From CAWIMX01 sp963837345 (GTDB taxonomy: Bacteria; Acidobacteriota; Vicinamibacteria; Vicinamibacterales; CAVVIG01), in NCBI GenBank assembly GCA_963837345.1, contig CAWIMX010000002.1, forward strand, positions 62,001 to 126,000: DNA of 64,000 nt, in the 5' to 3' direction. The position numbers were made by a program, and so were the translations under genes. Shown one piece after another: positions 49,980 to 60,978 of this stretch (positions are counted from its first letter, which is position 1; each line of letters starts with the position of its first letter). The notes beneath the pieces are model-generated. The model was not told the origin of the DNA, searched no databases, and saw only the letters and a program-made list of their open reading frames with translations.

Positions 49980-52900
49980 ATGCGCCTCGAACATCTTGAA
50001 ATCAACGGGTTCAAATCGTTTTCCGATCGATCCGAGCTCGCGTTCGACAAGGGCGTGACCGCCATCGTCGGACCGAACGGCTGCGGAAAGAGCAACGTCG
50101 CCGATGCCATCACCTGGGTGATGGGCGAGCAGAGCGCGAAGAGCCTGCGCGGCGAGCGGATGGAGGACGTGATCTTCAGCGGCAGCGACGCGCGCAAGCC
50201 GACGGCGTCGGCGGAAGTGCGACTGCGGTTCAGCGGCGTCGTCAAGCAGCTGGCGGGGCCTGCGTTCGACGAGGGACTGCCGCCGGGCGACGAGCCGGCG
50301 GGCGCGAACGGGAACGGCGCCGGTCACGTCCATCCGGGCAGCGGCAACGGGAACGGCAACGGACATCATGCGATGGCCGCGACGCTCGCGCGCGCCGAGG
50401 CCGAGGAAGTGATTCAGTCGGTGGCGCGCGAGGTGGAAGTCACGCGCCGGCTCTACCGATCAGGCGAGAGCGAATATCTGATCGACGGTCGCGTGTGCCG
50501 GCTGCGCGACGTGCACGATCTGCTGATGGACACGGGGCTGGGGGCCAAGGCCTACGCCATCATCGAGCAGGGCAAGATCGGCATGATTCTCAGCACGCGG
50601 CCGACCGATCGGCGCCAGCTGATCGAAGAGGCGGCCGGCGTCACGAAGTACAAGGCGCGGCGCCGGGCGGCGGAGCTGAAACTGGAAGCGGCGCAGCAGA
50701 ATCTCACGCGCGTCGACGACATCGTGTTCGAGGTGGAGAAGCAGCGCGGGACGTTGAAGCGCCAGGCGGCGAAAGCGCGGCGGTACCAGAGGGTGCGCGA
50801 CGAGCTGCGGCGCTGGGAGAAGGTGCTGTTCGCCCGCAAGTACCGGCAGCTCGCCGAGACGATCGAATCGGCGCGCACGCGGCTGGCGGACGCGCGTGAG
50901 CGCGAGGCGGCAGCGGCGGCGCGGGTTTCGGCGGCCGATTCGGATCTGGCGCGGACGCGCATCGAGCTCGTCGAGGCCGAGAGCCGCGCGACGGCCAGCC
51001 GCGAGGCAGCCCATGCGCACGAGCTCGCGATCAACCGCCAGCAGCAGCAGATCGCCGTCGACCGCGAGCAGGTGCGCGCGCTCGACGAGCGATCGGCCGC
51101 CCTCCAGGCCGAGCGCGCCCTTGTCGAGGGGCGGCGCGAGCCCGCGCGCCGGGCGCTCGCCGAGCGGCGCCAGGCCGCATCGGCGGCCGACGAGGCGCGG
51201 GAGCACGCGGCGGCCGTGGTGGCGGCGAAGACCGATGCCTACGAGATCGCGCACCGCGAGATCGAAGGGCTCGAGGCCGACGTCGAGGCCGCCCGCAGCG
51301 AAGTCTTTTCGGCCATCAACGCCGCGACGGCGCTGCGGCACGCGGTCGAGCACGCCGCGATCGCGCGCGATCGGGTCGCCGAAACGCTGTCGAAGCTCGA
51401 CGTCGAGGATGCCGACATCCGGATCGAATCCGAGCGGGTGGTGACCGAACGGGCGGCGGCCGCCGGCGCCGTGAAGCGGGCGCAGGACGCGATCGAGTCG
51501 ACACGCATCGCCCGGCTCGCGCGGGAGTCGGAGCTGGCGAGTGCGCGCATCGAGCATGAATGGCGCGCCCGCGCCGTCCGCAGCCGCGAGCAGGAACTGG
51601 CGGCGCTCGACGCGCGACTGACGTCGCTCGAGGAGCTCGACGCCTCGCGCGCGGCCTTCAGCGACGCCGCACGGACCGTCCTGGCCCAGGCGAACGGCCG
51701 GGTCGGGCAGCAGGGCGCCGTTGCGGACTATCTCGAGGTCGAGGAGGGCTTCGATCGGGCGGTGCAGGCGTGCCTCGGCGACCTGCTCGAGCACGTCGTG
51801 GTCGAGCGGCCCGAACATGCCGCCGCCGGCCTCACCCTCGTGAGAACCGAGCACGCCGGGCGCTGCGGATTTCTCGTCACCGGCCTGACCGACGCCGGTG
51901 CGCCGCTGCTGCGCCAGCCCGCCGCCGCGGAAGGGCTCACGCCGTTGTCGGCCGTCGTCCGCGTCTCCGGGCCGTACGCCGCCGCCGTCGAGCGGGCGAT
52001 CGGTCAGGCCTGGATCGCCGACTCCTACGATCGCGCCGCCGCCGCCAGCCGTCAGACCGCGCTCCCGGTCGCAACCGTCGACGGGGACCTGTTCCGCGGT
52101 CCATATCTCGTCACGGGCGGCGGCCGCGACGACGCGCGGGGCATCCTCGAGATCAAACGCGAGATCAAGGCCCTCGGCGAGCGCCTGCGCGCCGATCGCG
52201 AAGCTCTGGCGCGACTCGCCGAGGACACCTCCGGCCTCGAGGCGACGATGGTGCAGGCGTCGGCCGCCATCGCGGCGCTCAATGCCGAACACCACAAGCA
52301 GGAGAAGGCGCTCGTCGCCCACGAGGCCGAACTTCAGCGAACGGCCGTCGAGCGGGATCGCCTCGAACAGCGCGCCGGCCAGCTCGCGCGGGAGCGCCGC
52401 CAGGCGGAAGACGAGCGCGGCGGACTCGATCGCCGGCAGGAAGAGGCGCGGGCATCGATCACGCGGCTCGACGAGGACCAGCGGGCCGCCGACGAGCGGC
52501 TCACCGCCGCGCAGCGCCGTCTGTTCGAGGCGCGAGAAGCCTCCGAGACGCTGGGTCGCGAAGCCGCCGAGGCCCAGGCCGCGCACGCGGGTCTCGTCGA
52601 GCGGGCCTCGGCGCTTTCGGCCGACGCCGTTCGCCTCGCGGAGGCCGTGACCGAGCTCGAGACGCGGACGGCGGTGGTGAACGCGGAGCTCGACGCCTCC
52701 AGCGCGCGCCTCGTCGAGCTGCGTGCGGCGATCGACGCGGGCGAGGCTCGGCTCGACGCCGACGTGCGCGCCCTCGACAGCCTGCGCGTTGACGTCGAGA
52801 CCGCCGACGCCAAGGTGGCCGCCCACCGCGCCGACAGCGAGCGCCTGGACGCCGCCTTGAAGGACCTTCGCGCCGCCCTCGACGCGATTCGCTCGACCGT

Positions 52901-53801
52901 GGCCGAGCTGGACGTCGCCCGCGCGACCGCCGAGAGCGACCTCGCGCATCTGGCCGAGACCTGCATCGACGCCGTCCAGGCGTCGCTCGACGATGTGGCG
53001 GAGGAAGTGGCGCAGCTCGAGCGCGAAGGCCGCGCCACGCCGGACGCGCGCGATCTCTGCCGGGCCGAGGCCGTCGACGCCGACGAGGCGGAAGGCACGC
53101 CAGGCGACGACGACCTGACGCGCCCGGGCGCGGCCGTGCTGGAAGCCGAACAGCATGCACTCAGCGCGGAAGACGCCATCGCCCGACTGCGCGAAAAGAT
53201 CGATCGCCTGGGGCCGGTCAACATGATGGCGATCGATCAGTACGACGAGCTCGAGTCGCGCCACACGTTCCTCACGACGCAGCGGAAGGACCTCGTGGAC
53301 TCGATCGCGCAGACGAGCGAAGCGATCAAGCGCATCGACGAAACGACGCGGCAGCGGTTTGCCGAGGCCTTCGAGGCGATCAATCGCAACTTCCAGGGCG
53401 CCTTCGGCACGCTGTTCGGCGGCGGCCGGGCCGGGTTGACCCTGCTCGACGAAACGGATCCGCTCGAGAGCGGCATCGAGATCATCGCCCAGCCGCCAGG
53501 CAAGCGGCTGCAGAGCGTTCAGCTGCTGTCGGGTGGCGAGAAGGCGCTCACGGCCATCGCCCTGATGTTCGGCCTGTTCAAGTTCAAGCCGAGCCCCTTC
53601 TGCCTTCTCGACGAGATCGATGCCCCGCTCGACGACGCGAACATCGGCCGGTTCGTCGAGATGCTCCGGGGCATGCAGACCCAGACGCAGTTCATCCTGA
53701 TCACCCACAACCGGAAGACCATGGAGATCGCCGACCGCCTGTATGGCGTCACCATGGAGGAGCCCGGCGTTTCCAAGCTCATTTCCGTCCAGTTGAACTG
53801 A
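49980..53801 (+). CDS. smc: Chromosome partition protein SMC
   Basis: This 1273-residue condensin ATPase organises the chromosome. The N-terminal head has MRLEHLEINGFKSF and Walker A GPNGCGKS (31-38). Long coiled coils flank a hinge (about 565-690, ADYLEVEEGFDRAVQACLGDLLEHVV), and the C-terminal head has the signature LLSGGEKALTAIALMFGLF and Walker B PFCLLDEIDAPLDD. An unusual insertion of about 50 residues (about 86-147) rich in Gly, Asn and His splits the N-terminal head between AEVRLRFSG and VTRRLYRSGESEYLIDG. The ATG at 49980 gives the normal beginning; TTG 49968 and ATG 49971 are in frame upstream. scpA/scpB are not in the window. Confidence 0.94.
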   Translation: MRLEHLEINGFKSFSDRSELAFDKGVTAIVGPNGCGKSNVADAITWVMGEQSAKSLRGERMEDVIFSGSDARKPTASAEVRLRFSGVVKQLAGPAFDEGLPPGDEPAGANGNGAGHVHPGSGNGNGNGHHAMAATLARAEAEEVIQSVAREVEVTRRLYRSGESEYLIDGRVCRLRDVHDLLMDTGLGAKAYAIIEQGKIGMILSTRPTDRRQLIEEAAGVTKYKARRRAAELKLEAAQQNLTRVDDIVFEVEKQRGTLKRQAAKARRYQRVRDELRRWEKVLFARKYRQLAETIESARTRLADAREREAAAAARVSAADSDLARTRIELVEAESRATASREAAHAHELAINRQQQQIAVDREQVRALDERSAALQAERALVEGRREPARRALAERRQAASAADEAREHAAAVVAAKTDAYEIAHREIEGLEADVEAARSEVFSAINAATALRHAVEHAAIARDRVAETLSKLDVEDADIRIESERVVTERAAAAGAVKRAQDAIESTRIARLARESELASARIEHEWRARAVRSREQELAALDARLTSLEELDASRAAFSDAARTVLAQANGRVGQQGAVADYLEVEEGFDRAVQACLGDLLEHVVVERPEHAAAGLTLVRTEHAGRCGFLVTGLTDAGAPLLRQPAAAEGLTPLSAVVRVSGPYAAAVERAIGQAWIADSYDRAAAASRQTALPVATVDGDLFRGPYLVTGGGRDDARGILEIKREIKALGERLRADREALARLAEDTSGLEATMVQASAAIAALNAEHHKQEKALVAHEAELQRTAVERDRLEQRAGQLARERRQAEDERGGLDRRQEEARASITRLDEDQRAADERLTAAQRRLFEAREASETLGREAAEAQAAHAGLVERASALSADAVRLAEAVTELETRTAVVNAELDASSARLVELRAAIDAGEARLDADVRALDSLRVDVETADAKVAAHRADSERLDAALKDLRAALDAIRSTVAELDVARATAESDLAHLAETCIDAVQASLDDVAEEVAQLEREGRATPDARDLCRAEAVDADEAEGTPGDDDLTRPGAAVLEAEQHALSAEDAIARLREKIDRLGPVNMMAIDQYDELESRHTFLTTQRKDLVDSIAQTSEAIKRIDETTRQRFAEAFEAINRNFQGAFGTLFGGGRAGLTLLDETDPLESGIEIIAQPPGKRLQSVQLLSGGEKALTAIALMFGLFKFKPSPFCLLDEIDAPLDDANIGRFVEMLRGMQTQTQFILITHNRKTMEIADRLYGVTMEEPGVSKLISVQLN

Positions 53802-53841
53802 GCCCGTCCATCTGGCGTCTGTAGTCCAGAGGAGGCTGCGC

Positions 53842-54669
53842 ATGCAGGGAGCGCATTCACGGGTCGGGCGGTTGGGCACGGCGGCGGCCGCGGCGGTCCT
53901 TCTGACCGCGGCCGGGGCGTGCCGAGCCACGATCAACCTGGCGGGCTCGGCATCCGACGAGTGGGTCCGGACCTACGAGCTGCCGCCGGACGGCACCCTC
54001 GAGATCACCAACGGGAACGGCTTGATCGACGTCGAAGGCATCGACGGCCCGACGATCGAGGTGCGGGCGGAGCGCATGGTGAAGTCGACCACCGACGAGG
54101 CCGCCCGCGACGTGCTGTCGCGCGTCGAGATTGCCGAAGACGTCCAGCCCGACCGCGTCGAGATCACGACGCACGGCCTCGACGGCATCACGATCGGCGT
54201 CAACTACAGCGTCACGTACCACGTCCGTGCTCCACGCGCGACGGCGATGCGCCTCAGAAACACGAACGGCACCATCACACTGGCCGGCCTCGGCGGGAAC
54301 GTCGTGGCCCGGACGACGAACGGCGGCGTAACCGCCACGGATCTCGCCGGCGGCCTCGACGCGCGGACCACCAACGGCGGCCTGCGCATCGACATGGCGT
54401 CGGTCGGCAGCGATCCGATCGACTTGCACGCGACCAACGGCGGGGTGGTGCTCGCGCTGCCCGAGACGGCGTCCGCCAACCTTTCGCTCTCGGCCACCAA
54501 CGGCGGCGTGAGCGTCTCGGGCCTCCCGTTCGAAGCGACGGGCGAACAGAGCCGCCGCACCATCAAGGGCCGCCTCAACGGCGGTGGCACGGCAATCGAG
54601 CTCTCGACCACCAACGGTGGCGTCCGCGTTCGGGGCCGCTCGGCGGCCGACGACCCTCCGGAGCCGTGA
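53842..54669 (+). CDS. DUF4097-type putative lipoprotein with TNGG repeats
   Basis: This 275-residue protein has a signal peptide ending in Cys (LTAAGAC, a loose lipobox), so it may be lipidated. The rest is a beta-solenoid-like domain of the DUF4097 type, with a recurring T-N-G-G motif every 15-20 residues (ARTTNGGVTATDLAGG, ARTTNGGLRIDMAS, ATNGGVVLALPE, ATNGGVSVSGLP, STTNGGVRVRG). Ribosome site GAGGAGG precedes the ATG. It ends in GTGA with the M48 protease start, so the two are coupled. A role in envelope maintenance or adhesion is possible but unproven. Confidence 0.8.
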   Translation: MQGAHSRVGRLGTAAAAAVLLTAAGACRATINLAGSASDEWVRTYELPPDGTLEITNGNGLIDVEGIDGPTIEVRAERMVKSTTDEAARDVLSRVEIAEDVQPDRVEITTHGLDGITIGVNYSVTYHVRAPRATAMRLRNTNGTITLAGLGGNVVARTTNGGVTATDLAGGLDARTTNGGLRIDMASVGSDPIDLHATNGGVVLALPETASANLSLSATNGGVSVSGLPFEATGEQSRRTIKGRLNGGGTAIELSTTNGGVRVRGRSAADDPPEP

Positions 54670-55787
54670 ACGAAGACAAGGCGACGCGATACCAGCGGCG
54701 GAAGCGCCAGGCGAGCCTGCTGGCGCTGGCCTGGACCGTCGCCTTCCTCGGGACACTGGTCGCGACCGGCCTGAGCGTGTCGCTGCGTCGGGGCGTGGCG
54801 GCGCTCGTGCCTGCGGGCACGCCCTGGATGGCCTCCCTGATCGTGGTGCTCTACGTCATCGGCCTCGTCGGTCTGCACGAACTCGGGAGCCTGCCGATCG
54901 CCTTCTACAGTGGATTCGTGCTCGAACGCCGCTACGGCCTTTCCATCGAGTCGGTGGCCGGCTGGGCGCGCGACGCGCTGAAATCGTTCGCCATCGGGCT
55001 TCTGCTCGCCTGCATGGGCGCATCGCTCCTGTATGCGTGCATCCGCTGGTGGCCCGGGTGGTGGTGGCTCGCGGCAGGCGCCGCCTTCGCGCTGGTCGCC
55101 GTCGCCCTGGCCCAGGTCGCGCCCGTGCTGCTGCTGCCCATCTTCTATCGCGTGAAGCCGCTCGAGCGCGAGTCGCTGCGCGCCCGGCTGCTCGGTCTCG
55201 CAGAGCGCGCCGGCGCCCGCGTGCTCGACGTGTACGAGTGGGGCCTCGGCGACAGGACCCGCAAGGCGAATGCGGCGCTCGCAGGCCTGGGCGCGACCCG
55301 TCGGATCCTCATTTCCGACACCATGCTGGCCGAGTACTCGGACGAGGAAATCGAGGTCGTGCTCGCCCATGAACTGGCCCACCACGTGCACGGCGACATC
55401 TGGAAAGGGATCGCGTTCGAAGCCGGCCTGATCCTGGGGGGCTTCTATCTGGCCGCACGCGTCCTGGATCTCGCCGCCCCGCGCTTCGGCGTGGAGGGCG
55501 CGCCCGACGTCGCCGGTCTCCCGCTGCTGGTGCTCGCGGCAGGCGCCGTCTCGCTGGTGATGGTGCCGATCGCGCACGCGCTGTCGCGGGCGATCGAGCG
55601 CAGCGCCGACCGGTTCGCCCTCGCGCTCACCAGAAATCCGGAGGCGTTCGTGACGGCCATGCGTCGTCTTGCCGCTCAGAACCTCGCCGAGGACAATCCC
55701 TCGGCTCTCGTCACATGGCTCTTCCACAGCCACCCGCCGATTCGCGAGCGCATCGCGATGGCGCGGTCGCAGGGAATCAGGGATTAG
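54666..55787 (+). CDS. M48-family membrane zinc protease (Ste24/CAAX-like)
   Basis: This 373-residue protein begins at a GTG in the preceding stop. It has several membrane spans (about 18-40, 57-75, 105-150, 250-265, 285-305) and the zinc motif HELAHH (HExxH at 235-239), with downstream ERSADRFAL giving the third zinc ligand Glu. YEWGLGDRTRKANAALAGLGATRRILISDTML matches the Ste24-type CAAX protease signature. C-terminal SHPPIRERIAM is the usual final M48 motif. It likely cleaves membrane proteins or peptides in quality control. Its last 4 bases overlap the convergent cupredoxin gene. Confidence 0.9.
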   Translation: MNEDKATRYQRRKRQASLLALAWTVAFLGTLVATGLSVSLRRGVAALVPAGTPWMASLIVVLYVIGLVGLHELGSLPIAFYSGFVLERRYGLSIESVAGWARDALKSFAIGLLLACMGASLLYACIRWWPGWWWLAAGAAFALVAVALAQVAPVLLLPIFYRVKPLERESLRARLLGLAERAGARVLDVYEWGLGDRTRKANAALAGLGATRRILISDTMLAEYSDEEIEVVLAHELAHHVHGDIWKGIAFEAGLILGGFYLAARVLDLAAPRFGVEGAPDVAGLPLLVLAAGAVSLVMVPIAHALSRAIERSADRFALALTRNPEAFVTAMRRLAAQNLAEDNPSALVTWLFHSHPPIRERIAMARSQGIRD

Positions 55788-56166
55788 CGGCCGCGAGGCG
55801 TCACGACGAGTTCGCCGTGCATGTCGCGGCAGCCATCGTCGATCTTCAGATTGCAGTAGAAGCGGAACGTCCCGGGATGGTCGGCGCGGAACTCGAACGT
55901 GACCGGCTGCCCGGATTGACGCGCTTGGCGATCCGGTATTCGTCCACGGTCCAGCTGTGAGGAATGTCTTCGGTGCTGAGCTCGATCTTCACGAGGTCGT
56001 CCTGCGCGACCTCGATCCGGGCCGGGGAGAACGCGTACTTGCGAGCTGTGACCGAAACGGTCCGCGTGGTAGGAGCCTGCGCCGTGCCGGACGCGGCCGT
56101 TCCGAGGAGCGCCACCGTCGCGGCGCCCCACAGGAGAGTCCGGCGGAACCGAAGAAGTGTGCCCAT
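55784..56166 (-). CDS. Secreted cupredoxin-like protein (one-base frameshift)
   Basis: The frame from ATG 56166 encodes a signal peptide (about 1-30) and the first half of a cupredoxin fold (VTARKYAFSPARIEVAQDDLVKIEL, DIPHSWTVDEYRIAKRV). The second half (QPVTFEFRADHPGTFRFYCN and the Cys-Arg-Asp-Met-His-Gly end) is in another frame. Adding one base near 55910-55914 joins them into 127 residues. The fold resembles cytochrome oxidase subunit II-type domains, with His in PHSW and C-x8-C-x2-M-H ligands suggesting a copper site. Alone it may be a periplasmic copper carrier or electron carrier. It shares its stop bases with the M48 gene. Confidence 0.75.
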
Positions 56167-56221
56167 CGCTCAGGTCGATTGTACGACGAACCCGAGCGTG
56201 GCGCGCCAGTGGGAAACGGCG

Positions 56222-58313
<2,092 letters not shown>

Positions 58314-58328
58314 AGTTAGCGCTCGAAC

Positions 58329-58360
58329 ACTGAGGAACTGAGGAACGGAGGAGCCGAGGA
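58329..58360. repeat. Four tandem octamers between rpsO and pnp
   Basis: On the plus strand the units are ACTGAGGA, ACTGAGGA, ACGGAGGA and GCCGAGGA. They fill most of the 63-base gap, so they lie in the pnp leader. In other bacteria this region carries regulatory hairpins; none is obvious here. Confidence 0.65.
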
Positions 58361-58376
58361 ACTCAAGCGCCGCCGC

Positions 58377-58646
58377 TTACTTGCGGATATTGAGCCGCTT
58401 GATCAGATCCGCGTATCGCTGTGCGTCCTTGGCTTTCAGGTAGTCGAGTAGCCGGCGGCGGCGCCCCACCAGCATGAGCAGGCCGCGCCGGGAATGATGA
58501 TCCTTCGCGTGGGCCTTGAAATGTTCGGTCAGGTAGTTGATGCGCTCGCTCAGGATGGCCACCTGCACTTCCGGGGACCCGGTGTCGGCTTCGTGCGTCC
58601 TGTAGGAGCCAATGAGCTCGGTCTTGCGGTCTTTCGTCAATGCCAC
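58377..58646 (-). CDS. rpsO: Ribosomal protein S15
   Basis: This 89-residue protein binds 16S rRNA and starts platform assembly in the 30S subunit. The sequence DTGSPEVQVAILSERINYLTEHFKAHAKDHHSRRGLL is the strongly conserved core with the rRNA-contacting DTGSPEVQ and HxxDHHSRRGL elements. The start is GTG (58646), preceded by GGAGG about nine bases upstream. Length is standard. A candidate promoter lies about 85 bases upstream, overlapping truB, leaving a leader in which S15 could act on its own mRNA as in other bacteria. Confidence 0.97.
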   Translation of the reverse strand: MALTKDRKTELIGSYRTHEADTGSPEVQVAILSERINYLTEHFKAHAKDHHSRRGLLMLVGRRRRLLDYLKAKDAQRYADLIKRLNIRK

Positions 58647-58729
58647 GCCCTGATACCTCCACGAACGCCCCAGGCCGGTCGACCCGGATGCGCCGTTGCC
58701 GGATTTCTCCTTACTCGAACAAGCTCAAT

Positions 58730-58759
58730 ATGTTATCCCAGAACAACCGAGGGATGCAA
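58730..58759 (-). promoter_or_regulatory. Candidate sigma-70 promoter of rpsO-pnp
   Basis: On the minus strand TTGCAT (58759-58754) and TAACAT (58735-58730) are 18 bases apart, at the 3' end of truB. The rpsO start lies about 85 bases downstream. Confidence 0.4.
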
Positions 58760-59653
58760 AAGCCCGGGCGTCGCCGACGGCTCCGCCATACCCACCAGTT
58801 CGCCGTCCGGGGACAGCAGACGGGTCGCCGCAGCGGCCGCGGTCGGCCACGTCCCGGCTCCAGCCTCGCTGTCCCATGGCCCGAGCTCCTGGCCGTGCGC
58901 GGCGCGACGGACACCGGCGCCGTTCAAGACCACCGCCGGCCAGGCGCCGAGCATGCGGGCCGGCGCGATGATGGCCAGGCGCCCCTCCTCGGGCGCTCGC
59001 TCGATCCGCTCGAGCGGCAGCGCGTCGGCGACATCCCATTCGCCGCTGCGCGTTCGACGCAGCGCAGCCAGATGGGCACCGGTGCCCAGCCCTTCACCCA
59101 GCGCCTGCGCGAGCGCGCGCACGTAGAAGCCGGCCGAGCACTCGATTCGCAGAAGGATCCGACCGTCGACCGCATCCAGCAGGTCCAGGGCATGCACCGA
59201 GACCTGGGCGGGCGCCGGCGAGGGCGGGGCGGGCGCCGCGCCGTGCCGCGCCGCTCGCGCCGCCGCGTAGCTGCGCCGGCCCTCGACTTTCTTGGCGGAA
59301 AACGCCGGCGGCTGCTGCAGAAAGGTGCCGCGGAATGGCGCCAGGGCGGCCTCGATCGTCTCCCGTGCGGGCCACGGCCCGGCGTACGCGCCCCCCACGG
59401 GCAGGCCCTCGGCATCGCCGGTATCGGTCGCGACGCCCAGCCGGATCTCAGCTTCGTACCGCTTGGCGGTGCCGCTCAGGAACCGCGCGAGCCGCGTCGC
59501 CGGCCCGACGACGAGCGGAAGGAGGCCGGTCGCCGAGGGATCGAGCGTCCCGGTATGGCCGATGCGCCGCTCGCCGAGCGCCCGGCGCGCCCGGGCGACC
59601 ACGTCATGCGACGTCGGGCCCGGCGGCTTGTCGATGAGCAGCAGACCGTTCAA
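58733..59653 (-). CDS. truB: tRNA pseudouridine-55 synthase TruB
   Basis: This 306-residue enzyme makes pseudouridine 55 in the T loop of tRNA. NGLLLIDKPPGPTSHDVVARAR and GERRIGHTGTLDPSATGLLP contain the conserved motifs, with catalytic Asp38 in GTLDP. RYEAEIRLGVATDTGDAEG and QQPPAFSAKKVEGRRSY are further family segments; SAGFYVRALAQALG is the C-terminal conserved region. A PUA-like C-terminal part follows. It overlaps nrnA by 50 bases at its start. Confidence 0.95.
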   Translation of the reverse strand: MNGLLLIDKPPGPTSHDVVARARRALGERRIGHTGTLDPSATGLLPLVVGPATRLARFLSGTAKRYEAEIRLGVATDTGDAEGLPVGGAYAGPWPARETIEAALAPFRGTFLQQPPAFSAKKVEGRRSYAAARAARHGAAPAPPSPAPAQVSVHALDLLDAVDGRILLRIECSAGFYVRALAQALGEGLGTGAHLAALRRTRSGEWDVADALPLERIERAPEEGRLAIIAPARMLGAWPAVVLNGAGVRRAAHGQELGPWDSEAGAGTWPTAAAAATRLLSPDGELVGMAEPSATPGLLHPSVVLG

Positions 59654-60614
59654 TGGCGTCTTCGACCTGCGCGATGATCGAGGCGGACACCGACGAGAGC
59701 ACGCCGTAGAGCGTACAGCCGGCGGCGTTGGTGTGGCCGCCGCCGCCGAAGCGTCGTGCCACCGCGCCGACGTCGACGGCCCCTTTCGATCGCAGACTCA
59801 CGCGGTACTCCCCGTCGGCCACGAATTTCAGGAATACGGATGCCTGGATGGTCTTGACGGTGAGGGGCAGGTTGATCAGCCCGTCGGCATCGTCGAGCGT
59901 GGCGCCGACGCCCGCGAGCACGACCGGGTCGAGCCGCAGCACGGCGATCCGGTCGCCGCCGGCGAGCTCCATCGCGTTCAGCACCGATCCGAGCAGCCGC
60001 AGGCGGCCCAGGCTGCTGCTGTCGAAGACCGCCCGGGCCACCGCCACGGGATCGACGCCGGCCTCGAGCGTCTGCCGGCAGATCTCGAACGTGCGCGGTG
60101 AGATGCCCGAGTAGTGGAACCCGCCGGTGTCGGTGAGAATGGCCACGTAGACGTGCTCGGCGATTTCGACCGACAGCGGCACGCCGAGCGCCGCCACGAG
60201 ATCGAAGACCAGTTCGGCGCACGCTGCCGCCGACGGATTGAACCAGGTGATCGCGCCGTAACCGCTGTTCCCGGGGTGGTGGTCGATGTTGACGACCAGC
60301 CCGCGATCGAGCCCGGCGACGCCGGTGCGCGACAGCTCTCCGCATTCCATCACGATGGCCACGTCGAACTCGCCGGTGACGGTGTCGACGATCTCGATAC
60401 GGTCCACGCCGGGGAAGCCGGCCAGGGCCGGCGGCGGCGGGTCCCGATTCACCACGCGCACCTGTTTGCCGAGGGCGCCGAGTGCGTAGGCCATGGCCAT
60501 CTCCGAGCCGATGGCATCGCCGTCTGGCCGCGCGTGCGACGACACGACGAACCGGGCGTTCGCGTGGATGGTCTCGACGATACGGGGGAGCGAGTCGTCA
60601 GTCGTCGCCGTCAC
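59604..60614 (-). CDS. nrnA: DHH/DHHA1 phosphoesterase, NrnA-like oligoribonuclease/pAp phosphatase
   Basis: This 336-residue DHH-family enzyme degrades short RNAs and 3'-phosphoadenosine-5'-phosphate. Motif 1 is SSHARPDGDAIGS, the DHH motif is NIDHHPGNSGYG and ILTDTGGFHYS supplies a further metal-binding region. The C-terminal DHHA1 domain ends with GGGGHTNAAGC. In the position of the second DHH-family Asp motif it reads VMECGELSRTG, with Glu in place of Asp. It overlaps rbfA by 17 bases and truB by 50, all in one operon. The name is assigned by family and context. Confidence 0.9.
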   Translation of the reverse strand: MTATTDDSLPRIVETIHANARFVVSSHARPDGDAIGSEMAMAYALGALGKQVRVVNRDPPPPALAGFPGVDRIEIVDTVTGEFDVAIVMECGELSRTGVAGLDRGLVVNIDHHPGNSGYGAITWFNPSAAACAELVFDLVAALGVPLSVEIAEHVYVAILTDTGGFHYSGISPRTFEICRQTLEAGVDPVAVARAVFDSSSLGRLRLLGSVLNAMELAGGDRIAVLRLDPVVLAGVGATLDDADGLINLPLTVKTIQASVFLKFVADGEYRVSLRSKGAVDVGAVARRFGGGGHTNAAGCTLYGVLSSVSASIIAQVEDAIERSAAHRQAAGPDVA

Positions 60615-60978
60615 CCTGGTCGCTGGAGGGTTCGCTCACGTGCAGGTCGTTCAGGATCTGCTCGATCCGATCCTGCCCCGCGATCGAGTCGTCGTAGAAG
60701 AAGCGCAGCTCCGGCACGCGTTTGAGGCGGAGCCGGGCCCCGATCTGGCGGCGCAGGAACGGGGCGGCACGCTCGAGTGCGCGCGCGGTGTTCTTGCGCG
60801 CCCGATCGTCGCCGAGCGCCGTGTAGAAGACGCGCGCCTGCTGGAGGTCGCCCGTCACCTGGACGCGGGTGACGGTGACGAAGCCGATGCCTGGGTCGTG
60901 AACGTCGCGGGTGAGCAGCAGGCCGATCTCCGAGCGAATCTGGTCGGCCACGCGTTCTGGCCGGGCGCCCTGGGACAT
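60598..60978 (-). CDS. rbfA: Ribosome-binding factor A
   Basis: This 126-residue KH-fold protein assists maturation of the 16S rRNA 5' region in the 30S subunit. RPERVADQIRSEIGLLLTRDVHDPGIGFVTVTRVQVTGDLQQARVF is the typical N-terminal half, and RAAPFLRRQIGARLRLKRVPELRFFYDDSIAGQDRIEQIL the C-terminal half. An acidic tail ends the protein. It begins directly after the infB stop and overlaps nrnA by 17 bases. Confidence 0.96.
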   Translation of the reverse strand: MSQGARPERVADQIRSEIGLLLTRDVHDPGIGFVTVTRVQVTGDLQQARVFYTALGDDRARKNTARALERAAPFLRRQIGARLRLKRVPELRFFYDDSIAGQDRIEQILNDLHVSEPSSDQGDGDD

